DNA of 64,000 nucleotides from an uncultured Flavobacteriaceae bacterium (GCA_947494715.1 CANLWG010000001.1:124001-188000); one strand, 5' to 3'. Positions 43,895 to 53,576 are shown, numbered from the stretch's first letter. Made by a program: numbers and translations. Notes: generated by a model from the sequence alone, not told the origin.

Positions 43895-45957
43895 ACAAAA
43901 CGGGAAGTCAATATGTTAACAGAGAAATCAGTTGGTTATGGTTTAATGAAAGGGTACTACAGGAAAGTGCGGATAAGAATGTACCGCTTATAGAAAGACT
44001 TCGATTCTTGGGGATATTTTCCAACAATCTTGACGAATTTTTTAAAGTGCGTTATGCTACTGTCAAGCGAATCGTAGAAGCCGGAAAGACGGGTAAAAGT
44101 GTTTTGGGAGGTGAGAAAGCGAAGGATTTGCTGGAGGAAATCACAAAAATTGTAATAGAGCAACAAGCGTACAGTATAACCATATTAGGGAATATCCAAG
44201 ACGAACTGGAGCAGCAGAACATATTTCTTTTAAAGGAAACAGAGCTCAATGAAAGTCAAAAAGAGTTTGTAAAGAAATACTTTTTCCAAAACGTGAGTCC
44301 CCAGCTCATGACCATTATCCTTAACGATCTTACCGAGTTTCCTATATTAAAGGATACTGCGGCATATCTTGCCATAAAAATGGTGATACGGGGAGATGAA
44401 GAAGAAAAGGAAAAAAGGTACGCCCTAATAGAAATCCCAAAAGGCATAGACCGTTTTGTGGTACTTCCCAAGGAAGGAGAAAAAAACTTCATTATTATCC
44501 TGGACGATTTGATCCGGTATTGTTTGGACAGCATCTTTACCATGTTCGAGTATGAATCCATCTCAGCGCATATGATAAAGATTACCAGAGACGCTGAATT
44601 GGATATTGACAATGATCTGAGCAAAAGTTTCATTGAGAAAATATCGTCCAGCGTAGAGTCTCGCAAAATAAGCGATCCGGTTAGGTTTGTCTATGATAAG
44701 AGTATAGGAAGGGATACCCTTCTTTTCCTGAAGGAAAAAATGAATATAGAAGATACGGATAGCGTTATCCCAGGAGGTAGGTATCACAACCGAAGGGACT
44801 ATATGAGCTTTCCCAGTTTAGGTAGGAAGGATTTGCTCTATGATAAAATTACACCTTTGCCGGTAAAAGGATTGAGCATGGAGGGTAGTCTTTTTGAGCA
44901 CATTGCGCAAAAGGACTATTTGCAATATACACCTTATCATACATTTTCCTATGTAATCAAATTCCTTAGGGAGGCTGCTTTGGACCCGAAGGTCCGTAGC
45001 ATAAAAATAACCGTCTATCGTCTGGCCAATAATTCCCATGTGGCTGCATCGCTTATTAATGCCGTCAAAAATGGGAAACAGGTCACCGTTCAAATAGAAC
45101 TACAGGCAAGGTTTGATGAACAGGCCAACATAGAATACGCGGAGCAGCTACAAGCAGAAGGTGTTAAACTAATTTTTGGGGTACCAGGTCTTAAGGTACA
45201 TAGCAAAATATGCGTTATTGAACGGGAGGAGAGCGAAGAAATTAAACGTTATGGGTTTATAAGCACAGGTAACTTTAATGAATCCACGGCAAGAATTTAT
45301 ACAGATTATACCCTTTTTACCGCACACGAAGCCATTTTAAAGGAACTGAACAAGATCTTTGACTTTTTTGAAACCACTTATAAGATAAACAAATACAAGC
45401 ACTTGGTGGTATCCCCACACTATACCAAAAGTACCTTTCAAAAGCTAATTGATAATGAAATCGCCAATGCCATTGTAGGTAAGGAAGCTTACATTAAAAT
45501 TAAAATGAACAGCTTCACTTCCTATAAAATGGTTGATAAACTGTACGAGGCGAGTAGGGCGGGAGTAAAAATTCAATTGATAATCCGAGGTACCTGTTGT
45601 CTGGTACCCGGGGTAAAGGGGATGAGCGAGAATATTGAGGCGATAAGCATAGTGGATAAATTTTTGGAACATCCAAGGATTTTTATTTTCGCCAATGAGG
45701 ATAATCCCAAAGTATACATATCATCGGCAGATTGGATGACACGAAACCTTGATTATCGTGTGGAGGTAGGTTGTCCTATTTACGATAAGGATATAAAACA
45801 GGAATTGATAGATACTTTTGAAATTTCTTGGAAGGACAATGTGAAGGCCAGAATCTTTTCGGAAGAGCAGGACAATGCCTATAGAAAGAGCAATGGTCCA
45901 AAGGTAAGATCACAGTTTGCTATGTATGATTATTATTTGGATAAGCTCAATTCCTAG
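43891..45957 (+). CDS. ppk1: polyphosphate kinase 1
   Basis: Reversibly makes polyphosphate from ATP. The 688-residue enzyme has an N-terminal domain starting YVNREISWLWFNERVLQES, a head domain and two C-terminal PLD-like domains. The autophosphorylated His lies in LKVHSKICVI, and RFDEQANIEYAEQLQ and STGNFNESTARIYTDYT are further signatures. The gene is coupled to sixA upstream. No exopolyphosphatase gene is in the window. Confidence 0.96.
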   Translation: MNKTGSQYVNREISWLWFNERVLQESADKNVPLIERLRFLGIFSNNLDEFFKVRYATVKRIVEAGKTGKSVLGGEKAKDLLEEITKIVIEQQAYSITILGNIQDELEQQNIFLLKETELNESQKEFVKKYFFQNVSPQLMTIILNDLTEFPILKDTAAYLAIKMVIRGDEEEKEKRYALIEIPKGIDRFVVLPKEGEKNFIIILDDLIRYCLDSIFTMFEYESISAHMIKITRDAELDIDNDLSKSFIEKISSSVESRKISDPVRFVYDKSIGRDTLLFLKEKMNIEDTDSVIPGGRYHNRRDYMSFPSLGRKDLLYDKITPLPVKGLSMEGSLFEHIAQKDYLQYTPYHTFSYVIKFLREAALDPKVRSIKITVYRLANNSHVAASLINAVKNGKQVTVQIELQARFDEQANIEYAEQLQAEGVKLIFGVPGLKVHSKICVIEREESEEIKRYGFISTGNFNESTARIYTDYTLFTAHEAILKELNKIFDFFETTYKINKYKHLVVSPHYTKSTFQKLIDNEIANAIVGKEAYIKIKMNSFTSYKMVDKLYEASRAGVKIQLIIRGTCCLVPGVKGMSENIEAISIVDKFLEHPRIFIFANEDNPKVYISSADWMTRNLDYRVEVGCPIYDKDIKQELIDTFEISWKDNVKARIFSEEQDNAYRKSNGPKVRSQFAMYDYYLDKLNS

Positions 45958-45978
45958 TGTTTTTTGAGGTATTTCAAT

Positions 45979-46560
45979 CTAACCGTGAACAGTCTCTTTT
46001 TTCCCGAGGTTTTTCATAATATCTGCCTCGTAGATCAGTAATTCCTTCCATTTTTGATCAACTTCGTCACGTTTTCCATACATTCTAGCAAATTTGAGGA
46101 ACATGGTATAATGTGAGGCTTCGCTTACCATTAACTTATGATAGAATTCCGCGAGTTCCTTATCCTTAAGCTCTTCGGACAATAAACGGAACCTTTCGCA
46201 GCTTCTCGCCTCTATCAATGCGGCATATAGTAATCTATGGACCAACTGTGTGATTCGGCTACCACCTTTTGGGAAGAATTTCATCAACTCGATTACATAC
46301 TCGTCCTTTCGGTATTTGCCCAAGGTTTCTCCCCGTGCAATAATTCTATCATGGACCATTTTGAAATGGCCCATTTCTTCACGGGAAAGTGCTATCATTT
46401 CCTCCACCAATTCCGGATATTCCGGAAAAGTAACGATCAAGGAAATAGCCGTACTGGCCGCTTTTTGCTCGCAGTAGGCATGATCGGTTAGAATTTCACC
46501 GATGTTTTTTTCAACGATGTTGACCCATCTAGGGTCGGTCGGCAGTTTTAATCCCAGCAT
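45979..46560 (-). CDS. miaE: tRNA-(ms2io6A)-hydroxylase
   Basis: Di-iron enzyme that hydroxylates the isopentenyl group of ms2i6A at tRNA position 37. The 193-residue protein contains helical metal motifs EEMGHFKMVHDR and EASHYTMFL plus EARSCERFRLL, typical of MiaE. It is monocistronic, with a TAATTTTG -7 box 16 bases upstream. MiaA and MiaB partners are not in this window. Confidence 0.92.
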   Translation of the reverse strand: MLGLKLPTDPRWVNIVEKNIGEILTDHAYCEQKAASTAISLIVTFPEYPELVEEMIALSREEMGHFKMVHDRIIARGETLGKYRKDEYVIELMKFFPKGGSRITQLVHRLLYAALIEARSCERFRLLSEELKDKELAEFYHKLMVSEASHYTMFLKFARMYGKRDEVDQKWKELLIYEADIMKNLGKKETVHG

Positions 46561-46619
46561 TGTAATTGTATTTTTTCAAAATTAATAGGAATTGACATAG
46601 AATTCAAAGGACCACTTAT

Positions 46620-46627
46620 TATATTTG
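46620..46627 (+). promoter_or_regulatory. -7 box TATATTTG before the TMEM220 gene
   Basis: The box matches TAnnTTTG and ends five bases before the ATG at 46633, giving a leaderless prediction. The -33 element is uncertain. Confidence 0.5.
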
Positions 46628-46632
46628 TTTTT

Positions 46633-46992
46633 ATGAAATTGTTTTTTGCGATATTGGGTTGGGTTTTTGGAGCTTTGTTTGTGGTATCTGCCGTAGTGCA
46701 ATATAATGATCCCGATCCTTGGATCTGGATTTTGATTTATAGTGTTGCCGCTTTGATCTCTTTTAGTTTTGCCTTGGGAAGGATACATTTCATGGTACCG
46801 CTAGCCTTCGGTGTTATTGCACTATTAGGCTTTATTTATGTTTTTCCGGAACAGTTTGAAGGTTTTGAAATAGGTACAGGGGATATAAAGAACATCGAGG
46901 AAGGTAGGGAAGCTTTTGGGCTTCTTATCATTTCCGTCATAATGTTCATATATGCCTTTCGGACCCGATTTTTGCGAACCTCAAAAATCTAA
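46633..46992 (+). CDS. transmembrane 220 family protein
   Basis: Small membrane protein of 119 residues with four hydrophobic segments. The VSAVVQYNDPDPWIWILIYS motif is diagnostic for the TMEM220 family. Its function is unknown. It ends by overlapping the convergent dnaX gene by 12 bases. Confidence 0.85.
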   Translation: MKLFFAILGWVFGALFVVSAVVQYNDPDPWIWILIYSVAALISFSFALGRIHFMVPLAFGVIALLGFIYVFPEQFEGFEIGTGDIKNIEEGREAFGLLIISVIMFIYAFRTRFLRTSKI

Positions 46993-48795
46993 ATCAAATT
47001 CCTTGCGTAGCATATCTATAGCGGGGTTTTTCTCCCGAAGCTTTTGATATTTTTCTTCTGGTGTAAAAGCAAATTTCTTGGCCGTCTGCTCGTTAACGGT
47101 AATCCTTAGATTAACGGAATAATTGTTCAATTGCTGCCTTAAGTGCATCATTAGATCATACTGTTCCCTTTCCACCTCTTTTTTCATGGTATCATTGGGC
47201 AATTCTATCCAAATGGTGTTTTCATCAAAGAGTTTGGGAGTATCCGTGGTGAGGCTGGATGCCAGTATTTTTCTTCCTTCCCCATCTATTTTTTGTACAA
47301 AATCTGACCAATGTCTCTGCATGTCCTTCTCGGTAAAGGCATCTTTTGGAAGTTGGCTTTCCTCAATGGATTCTTCTTTCTTGCTAAGATGATGTTCTTT
47401 TTTTGCTTTAAGGCTGGAGAGGGACAGTCCCGATATCCTTTTCCCAGTTGTCTTAAGGTTTATCTTCTCCAAAGTCGGTGGTTTGCTCGTAACAGGGAGT
47501 GTAGAGGTAATCGTAGCGGGAGCTGCCGGAACTTCAATTTTAGGATTTACCGAGACCTGCTCTTCCGCTTCCACTGTAAAGGTGGATGGTTCAACATCTA
47601 TTGGGGAGTCTTTTGAATGGATTTCCTCTAATTCTTTGACCGTATCAGGAACTGGAGCCGATAAATGATTAAAAAAAGAGGCAGGGGCAATAAATTCAGC
47701 CGAGAATTGGTTTACGTCAGTGGATTCAAGGTTTTTTTTTTCAAAATCGATGGAAGCCATTTTCATCAAGGCCAGTTCCACAAGCAACCTTTGGTTTTTA
47801 CTGGCTTTGTAGTTTAAATCACAATCATTGGCAATATCCAGGGCTTTCAACAAAAAAGAGTTGGAAGTCTTCTGGGACTGTTCTTGATAATGCTTCTTTG
47901 CCACTTCGCCCACTTCCAATAAATCAATGGTATCTTGATGTTTACAAACCATAAGATCTCTAAAATGGGATGCTAGACCAATAATAAAATGATGTCCATC
48001 AAAACCAAGGGCCAGTGTACTGTTCAACAACAATAGCAATTGGGGAATTTTATGTTGTAGTATTAACTCCGTGGCCTCAAAATATGTGTCATAATCCAGT
48101 ACATTTAAATTTTCCGTAACTGCCTTCCGCGTAAGTTGTTTTCCGGAAAAACTGACCACCCTATCGAATATGGAAAGTGCATCGCGCATCGCACCATCGG
48201 CTTTTTGCGCAATAATATGTAAGGCATCGTCCTCGGCTTGTACGCCCTGTCTTTCTGCAATGTTTTTTAGATAATCGGCAGCATCCCTGACCGTTATGCG
48301 TTTAAAATCGAATATTTGACAACGGGATAAGATGGTAGGGATTATCTTGTGCTTTTCAGTGGTGGCCAAAATAAAAATAGCATGTTTTGGCGGTTCCTCC
48401 AAGGTTTTTAAAAAGGCGTTGAACGCGGACTGGGAGAGCATATGTACCTCATCTATGATATAGACTTTGTATTTCCCGACCTGGGGGGGGATGCGTACCT
48501 GATCGATAAGGTTTCGGATGTCATCTACCGAATTATTTGATGCGGCATCCAGCTCAAAAATATTGAAGGCAAAATCCTCCTCTTCACGCTCCGTACCATC
48601 TTGATTAATTTGTTTGGCCAAAATACGGGCACAAGTAGTTTTGCCAACTCCCCTTGGACCGCAAAAAAGCAAGGCTTGTGCCAAGTGATTACTCTCAATG
48701 GCGTTTAATAAGGTCTTGGTAATGGCTTCCTGCCCAACAACATCCTCAAATGCTTGTGGTCTGTATTTTCTGGCCGATACGATAAAAGGTTCCAA
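46981..48795 (-). CDS. dnaX: DNA polymerase III gamma/tau subunit
   Basis: Clamp-loader ATPase and replisome organiser. In the 604-residue protein the AAA+ domain (1-240) has Walker A GPRGVGKTT at 46-54, Walker B YIIDEVHML and sensor 1 LATTEKH. The Cys-rich zinc module found in E. coli DnaX is missing, and the segment reads KQINQDGTEREEEDFAFNIF. A low-complexity linker (about 375-465) precedes the C-terminal domain. The start is TTG; no ATG or GTG is available before an upstream stop. An A7 run at codons 464-466 could allow -1 slippage to a stop. Confidence 0.95.
   Translation of the reverse strand: MEPFIVSARKYRPQAFEDVVGQEAITKTLLNAIESNHLAQALLFCGPRGVGKTTCARILAKQINQDGTEREEEDFAFNIFELDAASNNSVDDIRNLIDQVRIPPQVGKYKVYIIDEVHMLSQSAFNAFLKTLEEPPKHAIFILATTEKHKIIPTILSRCQIFDFKRITVRDAADYLKNIAERQGVQAEDDALHIIAQKADGAMRDALSIFDRVVSFSGKQLTRKAVTENLNVLDYDTYFEATELILQHKIPQLLLLLNSTLALGFDGHHFIIGLASHFRDLMVCKHQDTIDLLEVGEVAKKHYQEQSQKTSNSFLLKALDIANDCDLNYKASKNQRLLVELALMKMASIDFEKKNLESTDVNQFSAEFIAPASFFNHLSAPVPDTVKELEEIHSKDSPIDVEPSTFTVEAEEQVSVNPKIEVPAAPATITSTLPVTSKPPTLEKINLKTTGKRISGLSLSSLKAKKEHHLSKKEESIEESQLPKDAFTEKDMQRHWSDFVQKIDGEGRKILASSLTTDTPKLFDENTIWIELPNDTMKKEVEREQYDLMMHLRQQLNNYSVNLRITVNEQTAKKFAFTPEEKYQKLREKNPAIDMLRKEFDLDF
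47398..47404 (-). promoter_or_regulatory. candidate -1 frameshift heptamer in dnaX
   Basis: On the minus strand the dnaX codons read GCA AAA AAA GAA. A -1 slip gives AGA ACA TCA TCT TAG, so translation would stop four codons later and yield a product of about 470 residues. E. coli dnaX slips at GCA AAA AAG to make gamma. No downstream stem-loop or upstream Shine-Dalgarno enhancer was obvious. Confidence 0.4.
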
Positions 48796-48829
48796 TACGC
48801 GTTTTTTGAATTGCGACTAACTTGTTCTA

Positions 48830-48837
48830 CAAATATA
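48830..48837 (-). promoter_or_regulatory. -7 box TATATTTG of dnaX
   Basis: TATATTTG on the minus strand, about 35 bases upstream of the TTG start, matches the -7 consensus. It supports transcription just before the chosen start. The -33 region is weak. Confidence 0.5.
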
Positions 48838-48902
48838 AAGATAGCTGTTTTTGATATGCTTTGATAACAGGCCATATCGTTAATTTTTATCAACAATTGG
48901 AC

Positions 48903-48910
48903 TACCTTTG
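48903..48910 (+). promoter_or_regulatory. -7 box TACCTTTG of rnpB
   Basis: TACCTTTG matches TAnnTTTG and would place the start at about 48915, exactly where helix P1 of the RNase P RNA begins. Confidence 0.65.
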
Positions 48911-48913
48911 TAC

Positions 48914-49226
48914 CGAGCAGGTCGCCTTATCGCTCCCGATGGTTATCGGGGGAGGAAAGTCCGGACACCATAATGCGGCATAGCGGGTAACGCCCGTCTT
49001 CCCATACCATATGGGAAAGGACCAGTGCAACAGAAAGTATGTACAGATAATGCTGTAGTGAAATCAGGTAAACTCTATGCGGTGAAACGCCACGTATACC
49101 GGCGCTATGAGGGTTGCATGCCCAAGCCGAAGGGTGGGCGGATGGAGCTTTTGGGCGACCAAAGGCCTAGATAAATGATAAGGGTCCGTTTTTAATGGAA
49201 ACAGAATCCGGCTTATGGCCTGCTTT
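48914..49226 (+). ncRNA. rnpB: RNase P RNA (bacterial type A)
   Basis: Catalytic RNA that matures tRNA 5' ends with RnpA. P1 is formed by AGCAGGTC (48916-48923) and GGCCTGCT (49217-49224). The universal GAGGAAAGTCCGGACACC (near 48952) and the terminal ACAGAATCCGGCTTAT (49201-49216) form the catalytic core. The region ends in a T-run (49224-49229). The early hairpin TCCCGATGGTTATCGGGGGA lies between P1 and the core. It sits between the divergent dnaX gene and the convergent rsmD gene. Boundaries are inferred from P1. Confidence 0.94.
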
Positions 49227-49269
49227 TTTAGTGTTAGTTTCAGTTTGATCTAGAGTCCTGCCCATTTTT

Positions 49270-49806
49270 CTATCGATCAAAAAAACTGAAAACACTCCCG
49301 CCATATTTTCTTGAATCCGAAAAATGAATACATTGGGACAGCTCCATATGCTTGGAGTGTTCAATGACCAATATACCATTTTCCGCAAGTAGATTATTTT
49401 TAAAAACCAGCTGGGGGATTTTTTCAAAATCGGTCAAGGGCATGTCATATGGGGGGTCGGCAAAGATAATATCAACCTTTATGTCGGATTTCTCCAAATA
49501 GGTCAATACATCCGCTTTAATAAGGGTTATATTAAAATTTAATTCACGGGCCATTCGCGAAATGAATTTTATGCAATTACTATTCGTATCTATGGCGTAA
49601 ATATGTTTGGAGCCCCTGGAAGCAAACTCATAACTAATATTTCCAGTACCCGAAAACAGGTCAAGAACAGATACGTCCTTAAAATAGTATCGATTATTCA
49701 AAATGTTAAACAAAGCTTCTTTGGCCATATCGGTCGTAGGCCGTACCGGTAATTTTTTAGGGGCCAAAATCCGCTTTCCCTTATATTCTCCAGAGATAAT
49801 CCGCAT
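49270..49806 (-). CDS. rsmD: 16S rRNA (guanine-966-N2)-methyltransferase
   Basis: Methylates G966 of 16S rRNA using S-adenosylmethionine. The 178-residue protein opens with MRIISGEYKGKRILAPK and the conserved RPTTDMAKEALFNIL. It has SAM-binding VLDLFSGTGNISYEFASRG and catalytic IIFADPPYDMP. Its ATG overlaps the stop of the DUF3822 gene (TAATG), so the two are coupled. Confidence 0.95.
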   Translation of the reverse strand: MRIISGEYKGKRILAPKKLPVRPTTDMAKEALFNILNNRYYFKDVSVLDLFSGTGNISYEFASRGSKHIYAIDTNSNCIKFISRMARELNFNITLIKADVLTYLEKSDIKVDIIFADPPYDMPLTDFEKIPQLVFKNNLLAENGILVIEHSKHMELSQCIHFSDSRKYGGSVFSFFDR

Positions 49807-50624
49807 TATAAGGAATTTAATACGGCAAAATCGATATTTTCAGATGTAGCATCTATAAAGGGGTGGGACGCGCCGGAAGGCACAAATATGGATACATGTC
49901 TAATATATTCGTAACAAAGTGCATAGATTTCGTCATCTTCCTCTATAATGCCAAAAAGTCGTAGGACGACAGATTCAGCGTCCAAGTTCAGCTGTTCCAA
50001 TGTAAAAAGGAGGTAATACAGAAAATCCTCCTTAGTATCGAATGAAAAACTATTATATAGTAACAATCTTTTTTGGGAGATAACTACAATGTCCATAATT
50101 TTTTCGGACACATGGACGTAGCAAACCGGATTCTTCCCGTTAGTATGGCTTTTTAACAAAGATTCGACCAACACCGTACCCACATGCTTAAAGATGAATT
50201 CACCAAAAAGCTCGTAAACATAATTGTTGATATTAACAAAAGGCACATAAACATTGACCATATCATAACTTGCAATTTCGTCAAAATCTATGTGATCGCT
50301 TGCCAATATTTTGGCATTGAACTTTATATAATTAGGTAATTCATCTGGGTTGAACAGCGGTTTTGGGACCAAACTGAATAAATTGTTCTGATGAATGACA
50401 ATTACTTCGGAAAACTCTTTTTGAGAAATGGAATGTTTTTTAAAGAGATCCTTTACTTCCTTTAGCAGTTTATAAGGGGTAAGTGCTCTATTAAAAGTTT
50501 TCTTTTCCGATAGCAGTACGGTATTTTTGATGGTATCCAGAATACAAAAAGAAAGTCCATTCAAACTAACTTGAATGGACAGTTTCAAAAAATCTTGAGA
50601 AATTCCCTTGGGATTATTGTTCAC
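49806..50624 (-). CDS. DUF3822 family protein
   Basis: About 272 residues, cytoplasmic. It is recognisable as the Bacteroidota DUF3822 family by LSIQVSLNGLSFCILDTIKN and VYVPFVNINNYVYELFGEF. An ASKHA-like fold has been suggested for the family, but its function is unknown. The GTG at 50624 is preferred because it starts just before the upstream stop (11-base overlap) and gives MNNNPKGISQDF; the frame is open to 50657. The gene order with rsmD is usual in flavobacteria. Confidence 0.8.
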   Translation of the reverse strand: MNNNPKGISQDFLKLSIQVSLNGLSFCILDTIKNTVLLSEKKTFNRALTPYKLLKEVKDLFKKHSISQKEFSEVIVIHQNNLFSLVPKPLFNPDELPNYIKFNAKILASDHIDFDEIASYDMVNVYVPFVNINNYVYELFGEFIFKHVGTVLVESLLKSHTNGKNPVCYVHVSEKIMDIVVISQKRLLLYNSFSFDTKEDFLYYLLFTLEQLNLDAESVVLRLFGIIEEDDEIYALCYEYIRHVSIFVPSGASHPFIDATSENIDFAVLNSL

Positions 50625-51264
50625 CTTTTTTATCGTAAATAGGAGGCCAGTTACCACTTGTGCTCACTTCCTCCAAAGAACCTACCGTTATGACGCTTCC
50701 ATTCACCTCGTCTACTCCTATTTCGGCATTTTCCTTTGACAATAAGTCCTTGGGTTGATCATAAAGTATTACATTTTTCTCCACTTTTGCTTCAAAAACA
50801 GGAGCCCTGTAACCACTTTTTTCAATGATATCCGCTTTCATTTCAAATTTTTCACCGCCAGGTGCCCCGGGAACGTTCATCATACTTTTGTATCGATTAT
50901 CCGCTTTGAACAAGGAATCCTTTACGGATACAAAACCTAGCGTGTCGATAATTTTCACTTCTTTCAGCAGGTCTATTTGGTATACCTTGTCAAACTCCAT
51001 ATAAGATGAATCCCTTTGTTGGGTAATAACATACTTTCCGGTGTCCACAAAAGTAATAAGGCTATTGAAATCCTTGGCATATTTACCATTCACCGTTTTG
51101 TAAGCTTCCTGGGAATTACGAATGTCCTTTAAATTGGAAACTACCTTGGCAAAACGCTCTACCTTTACCTTGTTGAATTCTATAGGACCGGTAACGGATC
51201 TATAAATAAGATACCCAAGTCCTATACAAGCTATCCAAAGTACAATTTGTATTATGGTCTTCAT
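50614..51264 (-). CDS. membrane-anchored protein of unknown function
   Basis: 216 residues. One N-terminal helix (about 4-22, IIQIVLWIACIGLGYLIYRS) anchors a soluble, probably periplasmic part beginning with FNKVKVERFAKVVSNLKD. The part after the helix resembles type IV pilin-like N-termini only loosely, and no prepilin site is seen. It heads the operon with the DUF3822 gene and rsmD. No function can be given. Confidence 0.75.
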   Translation of the reverse strand: MKTIIQIVLWIACIGLGYLIYRSVTGPIEFNKVKVERFAKVVSNLKDIRNSQEAYKTVNGKYAKDFNSLITFVDTGKYVITQQRDSSYMEFDKVYQIDLLKEVKIIDTLGFVSVKDSLFKADNRYKSMMNVPGAPGGEKFEMKADIIEKSGYRAPVFEAKVEKNVILYDQPKDLLSKENAEIGVDEVNGSVITVGSLEEVSTSGNWPPIYDKKGEQ

Positions 51265-51497
51265 TTCGTATGTGTTTATTAAATTTAGTGGTTAACACAA
51301 ATCTACAATTTTTTTGCAAACTGCCTAATTTTTTGTGTTTGGATTTTACCTTGGATTTTATAGGTTTGATCGTAAAGAATCACTTTGTTTTATGGGCTAA
51401 AGACCATAAGGCCATAAATGGGTAAAGTAAGGGATACCACTTGGGAATATGGAATGGAAATACAACTTCTTTTATGATATTGCAGAGATTTTACAAC

Positions 51498-51505
51498 TAT
51501 CTTTG
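51498..51505 (+). promoter_or_regulatory. -7 box TATCTTTG before the helicase gene
   Basis: TATCTTTG matches the -7 consensus and ends seven bases before the ATG at 51513. Confidence 0.5.
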
Positions 51506-51512
51506 AAAATCT

Positions 51513-52952
51513 ATGAAACGTCTTTCAAATACGTCTTTTTATGCTATTCTAAAAGAGAAATTTCCCCATGAACCTACCATAGGGCAATCTGTTGTTCTTC
51601 AAAAAATGGCTGATTATCTTTTGTCCGAAGGAAAGGATAGTGTGTTCCTTTTAAAAGGTTTTGCGGGTACTGGGAAAACCACTATTATCGGTACTTTGGT
51701 AAATTGTTTATGGAAGACGACCATGAAGTCCGTACTCATGGCACCAACGGGAAGGGCCGCAAAAGTGATGTCCAATTACTCGAGTACACAAGCCTTTACG
51801 ATACACAGAAAGATATATTTCCCAAAAAAACAAAGTGGAGGTGGAATCCAATTTGTGTTGGCACCCAATAAGCATAGAAATACGGTTTTTGTTGTGGATG
51901 AGGCCTCCATGATACCCGATGCCCCGACAGATTCCAAACTTTTTGAAAACGGTTCCTTGTTGGACGATCTATTAATGTTCGTCTATTCTGGCCATAACTG
52001 CAAATTGATTTTGATCGGTGATACCGCTCAGTTACCCCCTGTACATTTGGATATAAGTCCAGCATTGGATGAGGACAAATTATCCCTGAATTACAATAAA
52101 GAAATAGTTAGGGTTGAATTGGATGAAGTAGTGCGCCAAGCAGAAAATTCAGGTATTTTGGTCAATGCGACCCTGTTGCGGGAACAGCTCCAAGGCAGTT
52201 TTTTTGATTCATTTCAGTTTGATGTTAACCCGTTCAAAGACATCCAAAAGTTAGTGGATGGCCATGAAATCCAAGAGGCCATTGATACCTCTTATTCCCA
52301 GAATGGGAGGGAAGAGACCGCCTTCATCGTTCGTTCAAATAAAAGAGCGAATCTTTACAATGAAAATATTCGAAGCCGGATTTTATTTCTTGAGAATGAA
52401 TTGGCTGTCGGTGATTATATGATGGTGGTCAAGAACAACTATTTTTGGTTAAAGCCTAATTCCGAAGCCGGATTTATCGCAAATGGCGATATTATTGAGG
52501 TCCTTGAAATTTTTGCCATAAAGGAGATTTATGGCTTTAAATTTGCTGAGGTGAAGGTAAGAATGGTAGATTATCCAGATCAAAAACCATTTGAGACGGT
52601 ACTCCTTCTGGATACCATACAGGCCATAACACCTTCATTGTCCTATGAAGATGGCAATAAACTATACCAGGAGGTAAGTAAGGATTATATGCTTGAAAAG
52701 TCCAAATACAAAAGATTTTTGGGAGTTAAGAACAATAGGTATTTCAATTCTTTGCAGGTAAAGTTCTCCTATGCCATTACATGCCATAAATCGCAGGGAG
52801 GGCAATGGGATACTGTTTTTGTAGAACAGCCTTATTTGCCCAATGGGGTGGATAAAGATTATCTCCGCTGGCTATATACCGCGATAACCCGTGCCAAAAG
52901 GCAGTTGTATCTCATAGGCTTTAAGGACAATTTTTTTGTTGGGAATGAATAA
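51513..52952 (+). CDS. RecD-like SF1 DNA helicase
   Basis: 479-residue ATP-dependent helicase related to RecD/Pif1. Walker A GFAGTGKTT is at residues 49-57, with VVDEASMI (motif II), GDTAQLPPV (motif III) and a C-terminal UvrD_C_2-type block with YAITCHKSQGGQWDTVFVEQ and YTAITRAKRQLYLIG. It is shorter than RecD2 and lacks that protein's long N-terminal region. No recB or recC is adjacent. A role in replication restart or repair is likely but not shown. Confidence 0.9.
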   Translation: MKRLSNTSFYAILKEKFPHEPTIGQSVVLQKMADYLLSEGKDSVFLLKGFAGTGKTTIIGTLVNCLWKTTMKSVLMAPTGRAAKVMSNYSSTQAFTIHRKIYFPKKQSGGGIQFVLAPNKHRNTVFVVDEASMIPDAPTDSKLFENGSLLDDLLMFVYSGHNCKLILIGDTAQLPPVHLDISPALDEDKLSLNYNKEIVRVELDEVVRQAENSGILVNATLLREQLQGSFFDSFQFDVNPFKDIQKLVDGHEIQEAIDTSYSQNGREETAFIVRSNKRANLYNENIRSRILFLENELAVGDYMMVVKNNYFWLKPNSEAGFIANGDIIEVLEIFAIKEIYGFKFAEVKVRMVDYPDQKPFETVLLLDTIQAITPSLSYEDGNKLYQEVSKDYMLEKSKYKRFLGVKNNRYFNSLQVKFSYAITCHKSQGGQWDTVFVEQPYLPNGVDKDYLRWLYTAITRAKRQLYLIGFKDNFFVGNE

Positions 52953-53006
52953 GTTAAATTCGTGTAGTTAAATGGAGCGGTTAAACCAAGCTCCCCATAA
53001 AATGGA

Positions 53007-53576
53007 ATGACCTCAGATACCATTATTAGCATATTTTTGGGCATAGGCCTCGCTGCCTCCGTAGGCTTTCGGGTTTTTTTACCCTTGTTTGCCCTTAGTT
53101 TGGCTGCTTATTTTAATATTTGGGAACTTAACGAGAGCTGGCAATGGGTGGGCAGCCTTGCTACACTGATTACATTGGGCGTGGCGACCGTAGTAGAGAT
53201 TTTTGCCTATTTCATTCCATGGGTGGATAACATTTTGGACAGTTTGGCAATACCCTTGGCGGCTATAGCCGGCACAGCTGTTATGGTATCTACCGTTGCC
53301 GATTTAGATCCTATCGTAACTTGGTCATTGGCCATTATAGCTGGCGGAGGTACCGCTACTGCAATTAAAGGTGCTGGTGCCACAAGTCGGTTAGCTTCAA
53401 CGGCATCTACGGGAGGTCTGGCAAACCCTATCGTGTCCACTGTGGAGACGGGAACCGCTTTTGTTGTATCCATAGCCTCAATCTTTGCACCCATATTAGC
53501 AGCTGTTCTGGTCATCATAATTTTGATTATCGTATTCAGGATATACAGAAAATTAAGGCCAAGGCCCAAAACATGA
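53007..53576 (+). CDS. DUF4126 integral membrane protein
   Basis: 189 residues with about five hydrophobic helices. The conserved LGIGLAASVGFRVFLPLFAL at the start is the DUF4126 signature. A glycine/alanine-rich middle (IIAGGGTATAIKGAGATSRL) and a basic C-terminus (RIYRKLRPRPKT) follow. Function unknown. It is 26 bases upstream of kdsB and may be cotranscribed. Confidence 0.8.
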   Translation: MTSDTIISIFLGIGLAASVGFRVFLPLFALSLAAYFNIWELNESWQWVGSLATLITLGVATVVEIFAYFIPWVDNILDSLAIPLAAIAGTAVMVSTVADLDPIVTWSLAIIAGGGTATAIKGAGATSRLASTASTGGLANPIVSTVETGTAFVVSIASIFAPILAAVLVIIILIIVFRIYRKLRPRPKT

